From contig NC_063256.1 in NCBI RefSeq assembly GCF_019578655.1, forward strand, positions 24,094,005 through 24,158,004: a stretch of DNA of 64,000 nt. Direction: 5' to 3'. Position numbers and translations under genes: made by a program. Below the pieces are notes generated by a model. The model did not search any database. It was not told where the DNA came from and saw only the letters and a program-made list of their open reading frames with translations. The stretch comes from Ricinus communis. Its lineage: Eukaryota > Streptophyta > Magnoliopsida > Malpighiales > Euphorbiaceae. Below are positions 35,086-47,598 of the stretch, piece after piece. Position 1 is the first letter of the stretch. Every line of letters begins with the position of its first letter.

Positions 35086-36131
35086 GGACAACCAACATGA
35101 ATTAAATAGTTTTTTTATAAGAAAGAAATTGCTCAAACATAACATTTTCTTCACCTGTCAAGACAGGTTGGTCTTGCCTATGATGTTTTTGTCCGTAGCA
35201 CTTGTGCTGATATTATTTTATCAAAACCCAATTAATGATAGACAAACACATCATAGCAAATACGGGAACAAAAAGATGAAAAGTAGTAACTGGAAAGGGC
35301 GAGGAGAAAAACATGGTACAAAAGTTAAAATGGGCTTAGGAGATTAATAAATATGGGAAAGGAAAAGACAAATAAAAAGACAGGAGTAAGTTGTTTCAGT
35401 AAACTAGAGATCCTTTAGAAATTTATACTTGAATAAACTTTGCCCTCTTATGGTTCATTTAATAAATGAAGGGTGTTGTCACATATTTTGTCCATTTGTC
35501 AAATTGTATATAGACAAAAGAGAGATAGTTTTTCTCTTTAATTTTATTTCATTTGGAAAGTACTTTAATTATATATAATTAAATTGATACATGAAGATTT
35601 GATCCCAACCCCATTTGGTTGGTTTTGAATTAAGGTTAACACCCATTTTTCTTGTAGCAATTATTGTGCAACACGTAAGCATATGATGTAGCTGTTAGAA
35701 GAATTTTTCTTTTAAAAAAAAAGAAAATTGTTCAGTGAGGCGGATCAGCTAGGAGATATATATAGCAATAGAGAGTAGTCAATTATAACTCATACAGTAT
35801 ACAAAAATATTTAAATTTAATATTTTTCATCCTAAATATAGTATACAAAAATATTTAAATTTAATATTTTTCATCCTAAAAGTAAAATACTAATACTACT
35901 TAAAATATAATCAATTCTATTTTTATAAAACTTATTGGAATAGTTACTATTTGTCTTCTGTCTTTTTTTATACTATACTAGTTATCTTATATTATTTATT
36001 TTTTATTCTGTAGTCTTAATTTTTGAATATAATTTATATAATAAAAATGAGTATAAATTAAAAATTTGTTAAGAATGACCGAGAATTTTGGATTGAGATT
36101 ATTTCATACTCGGCTTTAATATGATTATTTT
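35086..36131. other. AT-rich intergenic stretch without genes
   Basis: No supported coding frame. The only clear structure is the 44-base direct repeat listed separately. Confidence 0.5.
35796..35880. repeat. perfect 44-base tandem duplication
   Basis: AGTATACAAAAATATTTAAA and the following 21 bases up to CATCCTAAA occur twice, starting at 35796 and 35840, with no mismatch over 41 bases. Perfect identity suggests a recent slippage event. Confidence 0.9.
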
Positions 36132-36985
36132 TAGTTTAATATATAATTTTATCTCTGTATTTTCGTGTTTGACCTCCGACACCCCTAGACTTTCATTTTA
36201 ACCAATAACATTATAATATTTTTATTTTTAATTAATTTTCTCCCAAAACTTAATTAAATCGTACTATTTTATTTATTTGGTCCCACCATGAAAAATAGCA
36301 TGGTTATAAATAATGTTGGACGCATGAGGTAATTTACCTTAGTTGATGACACCTAAAAAATTCCTAAAAGCAATTTGTTAAATAAATAAAAAAACATTTT
36401 ATTCAACTATTTATTCACCAAAAAACCACTGCATGTGCATAATAAAAAGTGAAAATCTTATTTTAATACCTTTTAAAACCTTACCTCATCTATAAATATT
36501 AAAATAAGCAACAAAAATTATTTATGAAGTTTAACTTACCTTTTGAAAGCTTCAAATTCTCCATTGAATCGCACTTACCACCCATACACTTTACCTTTCT
36601 AGTAGGAATTTCAAAGCTTCTATTTTCCATTGAATCGTATTTCGCTATGGAGATTCAATCGCTTTTATGCCTAGTTATCAATTGATGAAATAATTAGCTA
36701 AGATTTTTTTATTTTGATTTATAATTTTAATTTAGAAATTTCAATTTACTGATTTTAGGGATTGGATTTTTTAATCAATTTTTATTTTACTTTTTATAAT
36801 ATATGCAGCTTGGCAAATTTTGTTCATGTCATACCGCTTGTGCAATACGCGCCTTATTAAATCCTAATTAAGGAGTGTGATCGGTTAAAAATAAAAGTAT
36901 AAATGTGCTATTAGTTAAAATGAAAGTCCAAAGGTACCTGACGTCAAACGTAAAAAATACAGGAATGAAACCATGCGTTAGACTA
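36132..36985. mobile_element. Mutator-like MITE, 854 bases, with terminal inverted repeats
   Basis: Left (36132-36230) and right (36886-36985) ends are inverted copies: both contain CTGTATTTT, GTTTGAC, GACTTTCATTTTAAC and TTTTTATTTTTAA-type blocks when read outward-in. TTATTTT directly abuts both ends (36125-36131 and 36986-36992), and the direct repeat can be extended to nine bases (TTATTTTTA) with a small overlap at the left end, in line with the 9-base target duplication of Mutator elements. The repeat is AT-rich, which weakens this. No transposase is encoded. Confidence 0.65.
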
Positions 36986-37862
36986 TTATTTTTATAATTT
37001 GTACTTTTAATTTGAAACTCAACGGTTAAAATTTTATTTGATATTCAAGTTTTAGAAAATATATAATTTTTTATTAAATAATAAATTTCAATCATAAACA
37101 ATATCATACAAACGTATCTATCATATTAAATTTAAATATAAAAATATCTTAATTCAAAAAAATTTTGTAATATAATTTAAGATTCAGGGACTACAAAGGA
37201 CCTTCCCGCAAACACACGCGGCGCCAAGGTACCCGGTAGTGCATTTAAAATCAGGGACTGAGTGCCAAGGAAATGTAGCCGCACTACAAGTTAAGAAATA
37301 TGGCAAGAAACCAAACGAAAACAGAAAGAACATATAGCAGTATAATATTACTGTTGGCTGAAATTATTTTCTTTATATATTTATTTGGTCAAGTTGTCTG
37401 AAATTATTGACATGTATAGAAGGAAGAAAAGCAGAGGCACGGGGGGCAGCACAGCAGGAATAGGCCTGAAAGAAAGAAGCGACAAAACAAAACAGGTCAC
37501 AGCTAAGAGTGTTGGGGGCTGATGGGTTAAAGGACAAAAACGGAACGCCTTGATATGCGGTGGGAATATGTCAGCCAGCCCCCACTCACTCATTGCCCAA
37601 AAAAAATGACTATTGGATTTCAGTTTATCTTATCTTTTGCTTTTCAACACTCTCCCTTTGCCTTTGCCTTGCATGGACTCATTCATACTTCTATCTTCAT
37701 TTCACGTTCTCTTCTTGATCCTCACAAGGACCACCACACAAGACAACCTATCTTTCCATGTACATTTTAAATAAAAAGAACAATATTATCTTTACATACT
37801 TTTTTCTTTTGGAAAAAGTAATTTTATTCAATTTTTTGATTTTTTTGGAAAAGTAATGTTGA
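36986..37862. other. intergenic stretch, nothing recognised
   Basis: Short open frames on both strands (for example 37381-37593) show no family resemblance. No RNA gene or repeat was recognised. Confidence 0.5.
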
Positions 37863-37955
37863 TTGGATTAACCATTTTACAATGAGTGTGGGTTTTAACC
37901 AGAAAAGATTATTATCTTTATAACCCAGATTCATTGTAAAACTGGCTAACCCAAT
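37863..37955. other. strong foldback (stem near 33 bases, loop 27 bases)
   Basis: TTGGATTAACCATTTTACAA with the next 12 bases pairs with its near-exact inverted copy at 37922-37955 (TTGTAAAACTGGCTAACCCAA is the far arm). About 31 of 36 aligned positions match. It may be a short MITE or a hairpin RNA precursor. It lies 0.9 kb upstream of the receptor kinase ATG. Confidence 0.6.
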
Positions 37956-38172
37956 ACTTTTATAAAAATTAACACTTCTAGTCCTTATTTTATGATTGCA
38001 TAAAAATATATGTATGATTCTAAGTGATTATATTAGTGTCCAACATAAAAACTAGAGAAATTTAACATGTAAATAATTAAAGTGGTTAAAAAATTCATAT
38101 CTCCTAAATAAAAGTATGTTTAAAAAAAAAAAGAGAAATCATTAAAGTACATGTGGCTAACAATCCTAACAG

Positions 38173-38462
38173 AGGAGAATGATACAAATGATCACCGAAT
38201 TTTATATTTAATTTTTTAATTATAAAATCTTAATTAGTTTTATTTTAATTATTTAATATTAATTATATTTTAATTAGTTATTTTATAAATAAAAATTGAA
38301 CACGTGATAAAAATATTAAATAAAAAATAATTAAGAAAGAGAAATATGATGTCTTTTACTGGCAAAATGACTAAATTGTAACCAAAATTAAAATTAAATA
38401 ATTAACGTAAAATAAATTAAATTCTTATGACTAGAATAGACATTTATACTATCATTTCTCCT
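38173..38462. mobile_element. possible small MITE, 290 bases
   Basis: The ends are AGGAGAATGATACAAATGAT and, on the other strand, AGGAGAAATGATAGTATAAA, followed by similar AT-rich sequence. Terminal repeats are short and imperfect and no target duplication is evident. Confidence 0.45.
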
Positions 38463-38818
38463 AAAATAAAAAGGCTAATTTTGAAACAATAAGTACCAAA
38501 AATTATGTTAATACAAAGCCTAGGTCCTCATTAGCAATTTATCTAATAATTTAATGAAGTGTATTTCTCAAAAAGAATGACAACTAGAAAGACAAGACAA
38601 GAAGTCCTTTTTATCTCCCGTGATCTCTCTTCTATCCTCCCGTGAACACAGTCATGGGACATCGCTTTCACTGTGCGTAGAGCAACATTTTCGAACTGTC
38701 TCTCAAACACACACTTTGATTTCCTTATCGAGCAGGGAATATCTCTCTTCATCATATGTTTCCGTAGCTAGTTAATCACCAGAAAACGAGAGAGAGAGGC
38801 CGTTTTTAGTTTCCAATA

Positions 38819-41800
38819 ATGGCTTTTGTTCAATTGTTGTTGTATTTTCTAGTTTCAGCTGCTTCTCTCAAGTGCTGCATGGGGAATGATGATGTAACTA
38901 TCCAACTCAATGATGATGTTCTTGGCCTTATCGTCTTCAAATCAGATCTCGTCGACCCATCTTCCATTCTCAGCTCTTGGAGCGAAGATGATGATTCCCC
39001 ATGTTCATGGAAGTTCATAGAGTGCAACTCTGCTAATGGGAGAGTTTCCCATGTGTCCCTTGATGGCTTAGGCTTATCAGGAAAATTACGCAAAGGTCTT
39101 CAGAAGTTGCAACATTTGAAGGTATTATCTCTTTCGCATAACAATTTTAGTGGTGAGATTAGCCCTGATCTTCCTCTCATTCCTAGTCTTGAAAGTCTCA
39201 ATCTTAGTCATAACAGTCTTTCAGGACTCATTCCATCTTCATTTGTCAATATGACCACTGTTAGATTTCTCGATCTTTCTGAGAATTCTTTATCAGGTCC
39301 ACTCCCTGATAATCTCTTCCAAAACTGTTTATCTCTTCGTTACATTTCTCTTGCTGGGAATTCACTTCAAGGTCCATTACCCAGCACACTAGCAAGATGC
39401 TCTTCTTTGAATACTCTTAATCTCTCTAGTAATCATTTTTCTGGAAACCCAGATTTTTTTAGTGGGATTTGGTCACTGAAACGTCTTCGAACTTTGGATC
39501 TTTCGAACAATGAGTTTTCAGGTTCTTTGCCAATTGGTGTATCTTCCCTTCACAATTTGAAAGACCTCCAACTCCAGGGTAACCGTTTCTCAGGAACACT
39601 ACCTGTCGATACTGGACTATGCACACATTTGCTTAGATTGGATTTGAGCAACAATCTCTTCACTGGAGCGCTTCCAGATTCTCTTAAGTGGCTCGGCTCC
39701 TTGACCTTCATCAGTTTATCAAATAATATGTTCACAGATGATTTCCCTCAGTGGATCGGCAACATCCGCAATCTTGAGTACTTGGACTTCTCTAGCAACC
39801 TTCTTACAGGAAGTCTTCCTTCATCCATCAGTGATCTGAAATCTCTATATTTTATCAATTTGTCTAATAACAAATTCACTGGTCAAATTCCTACCTCAAT
39901 GGTCCAGTTTAGCAAGTTATCCGTGATTCGTTTAAGAGGTAACAGCTTCATCGGTACAATACCAGAGGGTTTGTTTAATCTTGGGCTAGAGGAAGTAGAC
40001 TTTTCAGACAACAAACTGATAGGTTCAATCCCAGCTGGTTCAAGTAAATTCTATGGATCTCTTCAGATACTTGACCTTTCAAGAAACAATCTCACTGGAA
40101 ACATTAGAGCTGAAATGGGTCTTTCATCCAATTTGAGATACTTGAACTTGTCATGGAACAATCTTCAATCAAGAATGCCCCAAGAGCTTGGCTACTTCCA
40201 GAACTTAACAGTCCTGGATCTTCGAAATAGTGCTATATCTGGTTCAATCCCTGCAGATATATGCGAATCTGGAAGCTTGAGTATTCTTCAATTGGATGGA
40301 AACTCAATAGTTGGCTCAATTCCTGAAGAGATTGGAAATTGTTCCACTATGTACTTGCTGTAAGTCTTCTACAGGCTACTTTCCCTCCTCTCTCCCCCCA
40401 TTATTTGTCCTTCCTCCTCTGTTCTTTCATCTTTATCCTTATCTTTTCTTTGTTCTTTGTCAGTGTGTAATTCTTGTTAACCGTATGCCATATATTCTGC
40501 AGGAGCTTGTCTCACAATAATTTAAGCGGTCCAATACCTAAGTCCATTGCAAAGTTAAACAACCTCAAGATTCTTAAGTTGGAATTTAATAAACTTAGTG
40601 GAGAGATACCACTGGAGCTTGGGAAATTGGAAAATCTGCTTGCTGTGAACATATCGTATAACATGCTCATAGGTAGGCTTCCTTCTGGGGGTATATTTCC
40701 AAGCTTGGATCAAAGTGCTTTGCAGGGAAATTTGGGGATTTGCTCGCCATTGCTCAAGGGACCATGTAAAATGAATGTTCCAAAGCCTCTTGTCCTTGAT
40801 CCATTCGCCTATGGCAACCAAATGGAGGGTCATCGGCCAAGAAATGAATCTCCTGACTCCACAAGGTCCCATAACCATATGCTGCTTAGTGTTTCTTCTA
40901 TCATTGCAATTTCAGCAGCTGTATTCATTGTGTTTGGAGTGATAATCATAAGCCTTCTGAATATATCGGCTCGGAAGAGGCTCGCTTTTGTGGATCATGC
41001 CCTGGAAAGCTTGTTCTCCAGCTCTTCAAGGTCAGGAAACCCAGCAGCAGCAGGAAAGCTTGTTCTGTTCGACTCAAAATCATCCCCTGATGAGATCAAC
41101 AATCCAGAATCACTCCTTAATAAAGCTGCTGAGATAGGAGAAGGAGTATTTGGAACAGTTTACAAGGTCTCGTTGGGTGGTTCACATGGAAGAATGGTAG
41201 CAATCAAAAAGCTTGTTTCATCTAATATTATCCAATATCCGGAAGACTTTGAACGAGAAGTTCAGATATTAGGAAAAGCACGGCATCCAAATCTTATATC
41301 ACTGACAGGGTATTATTGGACACCCCAATTGCAGCTATTGGTATCAGAATTTGCACCCAGTGGCAGCTTACAAGCCAAACTACATGGGAGGCCACCTTCT
41401 ACTCCACCTCTTTCTTGGGCCAACAGATTCAAAATTGTGCTTGGAACAGCGAAGGGGCTTGCGCATTTGCATCATTCCTTCCGGCCACCAATCATTCACT
41501 ACAATATAAAACCAAGCAACATTCTCCTCGATGAGAATAACAATCCAAAGATTTCAGATTTTGGACTGTCAAGGCTCTTGACAAAGCTTGATAAGCATGT
41601 GATAAATAATAGATTCCAAAGCGCATTGGGTTACGTGGCACCAGAACTAGCATGCCAGAGCTTGAGAGTGAATGAGAAATGTGATGTATACGGTTTCGGA
41701 ATTTTGATTCTTGAACTTGTAACGGGTCGAAGGCCAATAGAATATGGTGAGGACAATGTGGTGATACTAAATGATCATGTAAGGGTTTTGCTTGAACAAG

Positions 41801-41985
41801 GGAATGCCTTGGATTGTGTTGATCCTAGCATGGGAGATTACCCCGAGGATGAGGTTTTGCCAGTGCTCAAATTAGCCCTGGTGTGCACCTCTCAGATTCC
41901 ATCCAGCAGGCCTTCCATGGGAGAAGTGGTGCAAATATTGCAGGTAATCAAGACCCCAGTTCCACAGAGAATGGAAATCTTCTAG
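38819..41985 (+). CDS. LRR receptor-like kinase, At3g28040-like, probable pseudokinase
   Basis: This is the one intact-looking host gene. The CDS is join(38819..40359,40503..41985), 1,007 residues, the usual length for this family. The donor is GTAAGT, the acceptor TTCTGCAG, and joining restores YLLSLSHNNLSG across codon 514. It should be a plasma-membrane receptor: signal peptide about 1-22, LRR N-terminal cap about 27-66 (CSWKFIEC), some twenty leucine-rich repeats to about 600, membrane segment about 645-666, kinase domain about 720-1000. The glycine loop GEGVFG (726-731), Lys749, DFG (866-868) and APE (883-885) are kept, but the catalytic HRD is HYN (846-848). The related Arabidopsis protein lacks HRD too and is annotated as probably inactive, so it likely signals by binding rather than phosphotransfer. 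The ligand is unknown. The first Met opens the signal peptide. Confidence 0.93.
40360..40502 (+). other. intron of the LRR receptor kinase gene
   Basis: A 143-base, T-rich phase-2 intron with GTAAGT at the start and TTCTGCAG at the end. It interrupts a leucine-rich repeat. Reading through it would give a stop within a few codons. Confidence 0.9.
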
Positions 41986-42897
41986 TTAATACAATTAAAA
42001 CATCCTGTGTCAGTTTAATCTTGCTTGATGAGAATTGTATTGCATGGCTTTTTGTATGTTCATTCTGTGTAACTATAAGCAATTTTTTGTCTTCATCTAA
42101 ATTTGGTCTGGCATTTAAACTAACCAATATAGTCATTTATTCTTTATATTGTGAAAATAGAAAGTTTTGACAAGTTAATTGGAGAAATTACTTAATTTAA
42201 TAAAAAAATTACACAAATTAGTAAAATTTTACAAAAGAATGTTGTTATATAAAATATAATACTATTTATATAATTTTTTTCATTTATTATATAATTCATA
42301 TCATAGTGTATAAAATTTGTAATTTTATAAAGTTGAGAAAATAAGTTACATGGTTTGGTTTAAAGTTTATTAAATTACATTGACATAAAAATATTTTTAT
42401 GTAATATTTATGCTTATTATATAATTTTATTTGTGTTTAATAGAATTCTCACCATTTAATATAAATAAAAGACTTAAAATGAGACAATGAAAAATAATTA
42501 CATAATTTATATGAAAATTATGTATAATACAATGCATGGTCAATGGTTTTAATTTTAGATGTACAATGAATGGCTTCACGAATATTTTTTTTAAAGACTT
42601 TCGTCTAATTATTTTTCTTAAATGTACATTGCTTTTGTGAAAATATTTTAAATTGAAATTGTGAAATAAAGTCAGATAATAAAAAAGAATTTGATAATTA
42701 TTATATGTAAAAAGGAAATTCCATGCAAAACCAACATGCTAAAATATATCAGAATTAATTTGGTTATTCAACCAACTCGTGTATGCATTCATTATAAATC
42801 AAAATTTCACACTAAAAGGACATAATTGGTTAAATTTTAAACTTTTTTACAATTCCAAAATGAAAAGTACTCCCTCATCAATTTTGTGTTATCTCAT
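41986..42897. other. 3' flank of the receptor kinase gene, AT-rich
   Basis: No gene or clear repeat was recognised. The gene's 3' UTR must lie at the start, but no polyadenylation signal stood out with confidence. Confidence 0.45.
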
Positions 42898-43200
42898 CCA
42901 TAATCAACAAAATAAGAATAAACATAAAAGTTGGTTACGGATTCAATTAATAGTCGGAAATCATAATAATAGGTTATGTGTAATAACCAATTATTATTTA
43001 AAATACAACCAACAAAATAAGAACAAATATAAAAATTGGCTAAGAATTCAACCGATAATCTGAAAATCATAATAATATATTATGTTTAATAACAAACCAT
43101 TATTCAAACTATAATCAATAAAATAAGAACAAACATAAAAAGTGGCTATGAATTTAACCAATAATTTGAGAAATATAATAGTAGGTTATGTGTAATAAGA
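42898..43200. repeat. tandem repeat, about 105-base unit, nearly three copies
   Basis: The phrase CAACAAAATAAGAA.AAA.ATAAAA recurs at 42905, 43010 and 43116, each time followed by TTGGCTA/GGTTAC-type sequence, AATCATAATAAT and GTTATGT.TAATAA. Copies differ by a few bases each. Confidence 0.8.
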
Positions 43201-43429
43201 AAAGAGATATAAAATAAAATAAGAGAAGATCTAATAACTATTTTATTTTTAGAATATTAAAAAAAAGTAACTTGTATTACCAATTACAAGTTAATAAGTA
43301 AATACAAGAAAATAAAATTCTATAAAGATATTAATGGACAAGATTAGTTTTATATGATCTAATAGTAAATAATTGATCCACCCAAGTAGCATTCAAGTAC
43401 ATATAGATTCTTTTCTTAATTGAGACTCA

Positions 43430-43846
43430 AATATTGTATATAAAAAATAGAAGGAGAATACAACTTGAGCTATATTATGAGCCGTAACATTTTGAGTCCT
43501 TCAAACAAATACAAAGGAAATACAAAGCAACTTAGATGCCATATAAAAAATATCTTCAAATATTGCTTGAACTAAAGAAGGATTTGGCTTTTCTTTTCTA
43601 GCAATTTGAATGACTTATAATGCATCTCCTTCAAAGATTACCTGCTTCTAACCCATATCAATAGCCCACACCATACTGTCTCTTCAAGCCATACTTTCAA
43701 GAATAAAAGGATTGTTCATACCAATATATAGCTTGGAATTATAACTGAATTTTTGTCTTTAATTGTCTAATGCCAGAAAACCCAAGCTTCCTCTTGCCAT
43801 ATTAGGTTTGTAGCCTACATCAAAGTTAACTGTAACATAGTCTTCC
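43430..43846 (-). pseudogene. LINE RNase H-like domain, downstream part of the split LINE
   Basis: On the minus strand this reads YVTVNFDVGYKPNMARGSLG, then SKLYIGMNNPFILESMA, DSMVWAIDMG, VIFEGDAL and IARKEKPNPSLVQAIFEDI, the plant LINE RNase H (RVT_3) pattern. It continues directly, and in frame, the sequence at 58305-59861 once the Athila-like element between them is removed. Several stops show it is dead. The LINE 3' end lies somewhere before 43430. Confidence 0.8.
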
Positions 43847-43851
43847 CCCAT

Positions 43852-45151
43852 TGATTGATAAAAATTTAATCTGCTAGTGCACAAAAGAATTGTAGTATAT
43901 GATCTCAATTAAAGTCAATCCCATAAGGATAAAGCTAATATATAAATCTAAGAAAGTGCAAATAGATTGTAGATTAAGTACCGAGAAATATAAAGATAAG
44001 AAAATAATTAAAAGCGTAGATTAATAAGGTTTTAGAACACTAGAGTTCCGGATTTCATCCAATGGATTTAATCTTGAATATAAATTTTAGAGCTATTTTT
44101 GAACACAATTGTTCCCAAATTATGTTAATCCTTTTTTAAAATATTAACTGTATTTACAATCATCGATTCTCAAGGATAATTATCTAACTAACCCCATGAA
44201 GCAACAATTTTTGCATCATACTAATTAGATATATTTCTTTACCTAGATTACTACGTCTATTCTTCTAGATCTAGATGTGTATTTCTCCTTTCAGTTCATC
44301 ATACAAACTTTATATCAAAACACTATGGTGGCCAATCAGAGCATTCACAATCATCACAAGAAGAATAAATCAAGAAATAAACACTCTATAGTAAATCCAA
44401 AATTAACCAAAAGATTACATCCTTCTCTCTAGATTAAGAGTTAGTTGTTCATATTCATAAAACAATAAACACAAACAAGAACTAAAGAAACATAATTGTA
44501 GAAGAGGTAAAATAAACAATACTTTGAATCTTGAAGTAAAAGATTCCCTTGACTTTGTCAAATAATATATTTCTTTCTTTCTAAAAATTGTCCAACCCCT
44601 CAAAAAGAGTGAATAAGATTTTTTTATAGTCTAAACTAGGGTTAGCCTAAAAATCCTAAAAAACCATTTAAAAATGTGATTTAAAACATAAAGTGTGCAA
44701 TTTTGGTCTTCAACCGGTTCTAGTTGCTTTTCCTTCTTAGGACCAGTCGCAGGGCCGGTTCACTTGGCTCATTCTCTGTTCTAAACTGGTCCTACCTACC
44801 GGTCCTCTTAGTCTCTTTTGGTGAACCAGTTTAAGGGTCGGTTCACTCTAGTGGCGTGGCTCCCTAATGTGGTCATCCGGTCCTTCGATCGGTCTTGGCC
44901 TTTTGAGCCAGTTCTAGAGCCAGTTGAAGCTCCCATACTTAATTCTTCAGTTTTTTCTCCAATAAATCGATCCAAGGATCTATTCATGCTCCAAATTGCT
45001 TCAGTTCCTCATAGAATTGTTATAAAAGCTATAAAATACATAAGTCACATCTCAATATCAAAATCAAATAAAAACTCCATAGAAATACAAGTATATAATC
45101 CTAAAACACATGTAATTTCTAACAAAATATACTTATAATCTAGAGTTATCA
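43852..45151 (-). repeat. Athila element no. 2, 3' LTR (1,300 bases)
   Basis: It starts TGATAACTCTAGATTATAAG at 45151 on the minus strand and ends TTTATCAATCA at 43852. U3 (about 44700-44940) is full of CCGGT/ACCGG and CCAGTT/AACTGG-type half-sites. A TATA box TATAAAA (minus, 44628-44622) follows; the 5' LTR has TATAAATA at the matching place (56041-56034). Confidence 0.85.
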
Positions 45152-45172
45152 AATTTTCCCATACTTAAATTG
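45152..45172 (-). other. polypurine tract of Athila element no. 2
   Basis: On the minus strand TTTAAGTATGGGAAAATT precedes the LTR start TGATAAC. Its position matches the tracts of the other two Athila-like elements, though it is less purine-pure. Confidence 0.55.
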
Positions 45173-46653
45173 TTACTTGTCCTCAAGTAACAGCAATTCA
45201 TACTTCTTGAAAATAATTAGCCTACTTGGATTATTGAAATAACTCAATATCTTTGGATACAATCTTATAGTTGCCACACAATGTCATCATAAAAAAAAAA
45301 CTAATATTATCAACTCACTTTAAATGCCACACTAATTAAGGCAAGAGTGTGTATATGTGACCTTGAAATAGAATAAACAACAACCAATTCAATCACTTAT
45401 AACATTATTCAACCATACTATCTTAATCTTTAAAGTACTTATCTCAATCTCTTTCATTAGTTTGATCTTTCTCCATTACCCTGAGTTTACTTTTTATTTC
45501 TTCCTATCATCCCAAAATTGTTCTTTTTGAGTACTTGGATGATAGCTAACTCTTTTTTTCTTAAGATGTTCATAATCTTTTTATATGAATATTAACATCT
45601 ATGGTGGAAGCACCTGATTACTCGACATTTAATAATCTTAGGAAGCTTTGCTTACTCTTATTGATCAACTACCTTTTTACGTGGAAGCCAACATTTGTTA
45701 TTAAGACTCCTGGTTACTCAGTAATTAAACAACATTGGAGTGGAGATTTTCCTTCATAATTCATAATAATTCACTTATTAATACTTTTAAGAAAAAGAAA
45801 GCCCAAAAATTCTAAAATGGCATAATGAAATAATAACCTATAATATCATTGATCATTTATGTTAACAATGCCAAGGTGTCATGTAAAAAAAACAACAAAT
45901 TATATGCTCCACAATCATGAGTTAATCATACTAATCTATCTTGATTTGTAATTGATGTCAATAATATAATCATGAATCAACCGAAAATATCAAGCTATTT
46001 CAAATCAGAGCATTTGACACCTAAGAGTTAAGTGCATTCTCCTCAATGTGAAAAGATAACTCAATTAAATTAATAAAGAAAGTAGTACTCCCCATGTGTC
46101 TTTCTTTCCTCTTGATTCGATGTTCCCATAATTAGATATTGCAATTCCGATCGATTGGAGATAAGAGAATAAACTGTAACTACTAATACTCAAACCAAAG
46201 AAATCAAAATTCTTAACATCACATTGCAAAATAAAAGTTTGAATAAGGGTCTTACACATAATAAACTAGGAATGAAAAATAACACAATCACAACTAAGAA
46301 AAAGTCAAAGACACAAAAAGATAAGTAAATATAAAAAAAAAAATCTGAAAATCTTACAAACACTAATGAAATGGAATGGAATCTCTACTGTTGTCTGCGC
46401 TGTTGCTCTAGAAGCTTGAGGGCCTTGTCGATCTTGACTTCATTTGCTTGAACCTGTCTTTGAAGTGAATCCAAGACTACTCTTTATTCTTAGACATCTC
46501 TCCTCAGTCCTTTAGAACTACTCAGAATTCATTGTAGGAGTGATTTTCTCGGTCTTGCACCTCTTTCTTAATTAGGTACCTCAGCTAGAGGGTCTACTTG
46601 ATGTCTACTTCTAGAGGGGCTTTATCAAATTCCTCTTCTAACTCATCATTTCC
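45173..46653 (-). other. 3' non-coding tail of Athila element no. 2
   Basis: No supported coding frame is seen. CTTGTCCTCAAGTAAC near 45178 parallels CTTGTCCTCAAGCAA in the tails of the other two elements, so the tails are homologous. Confidence 0.55.
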
Positions 46654-47598
46654 TTATTCCTCTTCACTTCTTTCTTCTTCTTCCTCTCCTTCTCTCAAAG
46701 GATCCCTATCCAAATTCCTCCAAATCCCTTTAATTCTTATATAACCTATACTCTGCAAGTTACTCTCAGTAAGCTTATCGATGGAGGTAGTCATCACTTT
46801 TACCGCTCCTTCCACATTCATGCCCAAGCTTTCAATGAGTTTGGTGATCAACTTTGGATAGAAAAATGCATTTTCCGCTCTTTTGGATCTCACCACCTAT
46901 TTCATGTGCTCGATTATAATCGGAGCAAGGGGGATCCCTTGTATTGTCCCTTCGAACCCATGGAACATCTTGTCCATAATGAAAATGTCAAAGAACCTGA
47001 CTTCCTTTAACCTACTAGCTTTTGGCATCACATTATAACTTAGTAAATAAACTACCAAGTGCTCTCTAATAGTACGAGACTTGCACAAAATCAATTGACA
47101 CCCTCTCACTGTAGAAAATCGAATACCAAACCTTTCTAGGTACATGCTAATAGTCTAATTCATATAAAAAAACAACTGAAACTCTAATTAAGTGAAAGGC
47201 TGGTCCCATTATAGATATATTTAAAGTCCTCACAAGGTAGTTCTCTGTGATATTAACTCTAGTTCCTTTTACCCAAGTAGAAATGGAATTTAAGTTCTTA
47301 TTACCCTTTTCCATAATATTAGGATAAAATTATTTAACTAGGTTTGAATAATAATAATTGAGGATATCTAGCACTCCCTCCCATTCAATACTCCTAAAAG
47401 CTCCATTTAAATTGAAAGAGCTTCATTTTGTGTGCTAATACCCTTTTCCATAATGACATGGTTGTCACTCCTCCTATTAAACCATAATTCACGATCTCTT
47501 ATAGTGAAACTCTTAAGGTCCTTAGGAGCGACCTCATCTCTACTAGCTCTACTAGTACTAGCCTTGGTTTTTTGTGCTCTTGTTTTCTCCCTTGGCAT
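46654..47598 (-). pseudogene. Athila element no. 2 accessory (third) ORF, broken
   Basis: ATG at 47598 starts a basic N-terminus (MPREKTRAQKTKASTSRASR), followed by ELWFNRRSDNHVIMEKGI. After frameshifts, a frame at 47145-46897 gives RFGIRFSTVRGCQLILCKSR, LSYNVMPKASRLKEVRFFD and IMDKMFHGFEG. One stop later it continues SKRAENAFFYPKLITKLIES and ends in an acidic tail of Glu and Arg. The layout (basic start, conserved middle, acidic end) and position after pol match the accessory ORF of element no. 1. Function is unknown and no membrane segment is evident. Confidence 0.55.

Noticed and set aside
42779..43063. 94-codon plus-strand frame with Asn/Lys-rich repeats
   Set aside because: It is a translation of the 105-base tandem repeat, with AT-rich codon content.
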